Positions 62,950 through 64,000 of a stretch of 64,000 bases of DNA are shown in pieces. The notes under the pieces are model-generated. The model was not told the DNA's origin. It did no database searches and saw nothing but the letters and a program-made list of their open reading frames with translations. The DNA is from Bacteroides caecigallinarum (GTDB taxonomy: Bacteria; Bacteroidota; Bacteroidia; Bacteroidales; Bacteroidaceae), in the NCBI RefSeq assembly GCF_016902295.1, contig NZ_JACJLQ010000008.1, positions 1 to 64,000 on the forward strand. Direction: 5' to 3'. The translations under genes and the position numbers were made by a program. How positions within the stretch are numbered: the first letter of the stretch is position 1; each line of letters opens with the position of its first letter.

Positions 62950-64000
62950 TTAGAACGGATATCCGATAGCAAAATGTAGTCCTAATCCGTCTTTAAAGCG
63001 TGGTATATTGTAATATCCTTTTTTCTCGGTGTCATACGGAACATGGAGGGCAATACCCAAATCAAGACGCAAGACAAGGAAATCAAGGTCATAACGTATT
63101 CCGGCTCCTGTACCAAGAGCTATACTGTCGAAAAAATGGTTGAATGTGAATTGTGCATCAGGTCTTGCAGGGTCGTCTCTGAGAAGCCATACATTACCTG
63201 CATCCAAAAATATTGCACCGTTCAAATTCCCGCCTGCAAATTTAGATAATATTCTGAAACGATACTCCATATTCGCCTCAAGTTTTATATCTCCTGTCTG
63301 GTCAACATACGAATAAGTATTATCGGCAGAAGGCTGATAACGTCCGGGACCGATGGAACGTATTGTGAATGCACGGATACTGTTTGCTCCACCAACGTAG
63401 AACTGTTCGGTATATGGCGCTATGGTTTTGTTTCCGTATGACCAGATAATACCTCCCATAGCCCTGAAAGCTAACTGATGCATATCGTTGAACCATATTG
63501 TATTTCTTATTTCTGAAGAATATTTCAAAAATTGTGCGAAAGGAGTACCTAACAGTTTTTTATCTTTCTCTGTGAATTTCTGTCCAAATGCCGCATAGAT
63601 AAGTGAAGTGATGTTTCCTGCACTTGTCAGAGAGTTTTCCCACCATACGCGATTTTTGCGTTTCCGGAAAGAATTGTCGTATGTCAGAGTATATGATTGT
63701 GACGGGATAAACTGATCATTCAGACTATAGAACAGCATAGGGTTCTGTGCTGCTATCTGATTGAATTCTTCCGTTCTGTTTTGCAGTGTGTTGAATGCCA
63801 GGTTCAATGGCGTGACAGAGTGTTTCATACTTCTTTTGGGTTGGAAACTGTATGATACAGTTCCACCGAAAGACAGCATTTTGAAATATTTAGCACGGTT
63901 TATTTGGTCGGCATATACTTTAAAGTTAGTACTTGATGGAAAGCGGAATGGGTCAATCCGGTTTTTCAGCCATGGCAGAATAATGCGTGGAAAGTCTAAT
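62950..64000 (-). CDS. BamA/TamA-family outer-membrane protein, 5' end outside the window
   Basis: The frame is open from the right edge: the codons before the internal Met at 63879 read LPWLKNRIDPFRFPSSTN without a stop, so the gene starts beyond position 64000. The visible ~350 residues are the C-terminal barrel of an Omp85/TamA-like protein with the conserved QFYVGGANSIRAFTIRSIGPG motif and terminal LHFAIGYPF. It resembles the TamL lipoprotein subfamily of Bacteroidetes, but the lipobox and POTRA domains are not in the window. BamA itself is less likely, given the cyclophilin/M16 neighbours. Confidence 0.87.
   Translation of the reverse strand, partial: LDFPRIILPWLKNRIDPFRFPSSTNFKVYADQINRAKYFKMLSFGGTVSYSFQPKRSMKHSVTPLNLAFNTLQNRTEEFNQIAAQNPMLFYSLNDQFIPSQSYTLTYDNSFRKRKNRVWWENSLTSAGNITSLIYAAFGQKFTEKDKKLLGTPFAQFLKYSSEIRNTIWFNDMHQLAFRAMGGIIWSYGNKTIAPYTEQFYVGGANSIRAFTIRSIGPGRYQPSADNTYSYVDQTGDIKLEANMEYRFRILSKFAGGNLNGAIFLDAGNVWLLRDDPARPDAQFTFNHFFDSIALGTGAGIRYDLDFLVLRLDLGIALHVPYDTEKKGYYNIPRFKDGLGLHFAIGYPF

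Overview
The window looks like chromosomal DNA of a Bacteroidales bacterium, most likely Bacteroides, Phocaeicola or a close relative. The reasons are the promoter style (at least fifteen genes are preceded by a TAnnTTTG -7 box, the Bacteroidetes consensus), weak Shine-Dalgarno sequences, Bacteroidetes-type families (DUF4491, DUF3109, DUF4292, FtsL-like, TPR/outer-membrane pairs, fimbrillin-type lipoprotein, GH43 lipoprotein), a division and cell wall cluster without murF or ddl, and a GlsA/GlsB-like glycine-lipid pair beside it. I cannot name the species.

Layout. 1-2010: cysK, a DUF4491 membrane protein and an Lrp/AsnC regulator on the minus strand. 2251-7564: Nudix hydrolase, very long TPR protein and a plug-less outer-membrane barrel, apparently one operon. 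7757-8338: DUF3109. 8497-10046: a GC-rich cassette with a 50-residue ORF and a fimbrillin-like/leucine-rich-repeat lipoprotein behind a T14 tract. 10297-10487: a MITE-like element with 13-bp terminal inverted repeats and 8-bp flanking direct repeats, directly after gpmI. 12197-12907: a HigB/HigA-type toxin-antitoxin module. 12940-20568: a DnaJ/CbpA-like co-chaperone, Hsp20, rnhB, malQ and gyrB, all on the minus strand. 20756-21123: tRNA-Glu and rpsT. 21319-25076: a LysR regulator divergent from an exported beta-propeller, a flavodoxin-like protein and catalase. 25273-28341: recO and an ABC exporter.

28460-44399 is a long minus-strand division/cell-wall cluster transcribed rsmH, ftsL-like, ftsI-type PBP, murE, mraY, murD, ftsW, murG, murC, ftsQ, ftsA, ftsZ, then yqeY. 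It makes and flips lipid II and assembles the divisome. No mraZ is visible in front of it; instead the divergent region to glsA holds 22-bp tandem repeats enclosed in a 20-bp inverted repeat. 44911-46735 is the glsA/glsB-like pair; 46878-52702 is dgt, dut, a TPR lipoprotein, a DUF4292 lipoprotein and an EnvC-like degenerate LytM protein.

52760-56884 holds two divergent exported glycosidases (GH35/GH42-like with a DUF5597-type end, and GH43) sharing a regulatory region with repeated 14-mers. 56926 to the right edge is a minus-strand run: a BamA/TamA-family barrel cut by the window edge, a cyclophilin lipoprotein, an M16 peptidase, a MATE transporter and an unorthodox hybrid histidine kinase.

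Most of the window is conserved core genome. The parts that look least explained are the fimbrillin cassette, the MITE-like element, the structured tandem repeat upstream of rsmH, the inverted repeats framing the toxin-antitoxin operon, and 8-bp tandem repeats placed immediately before two start codons.
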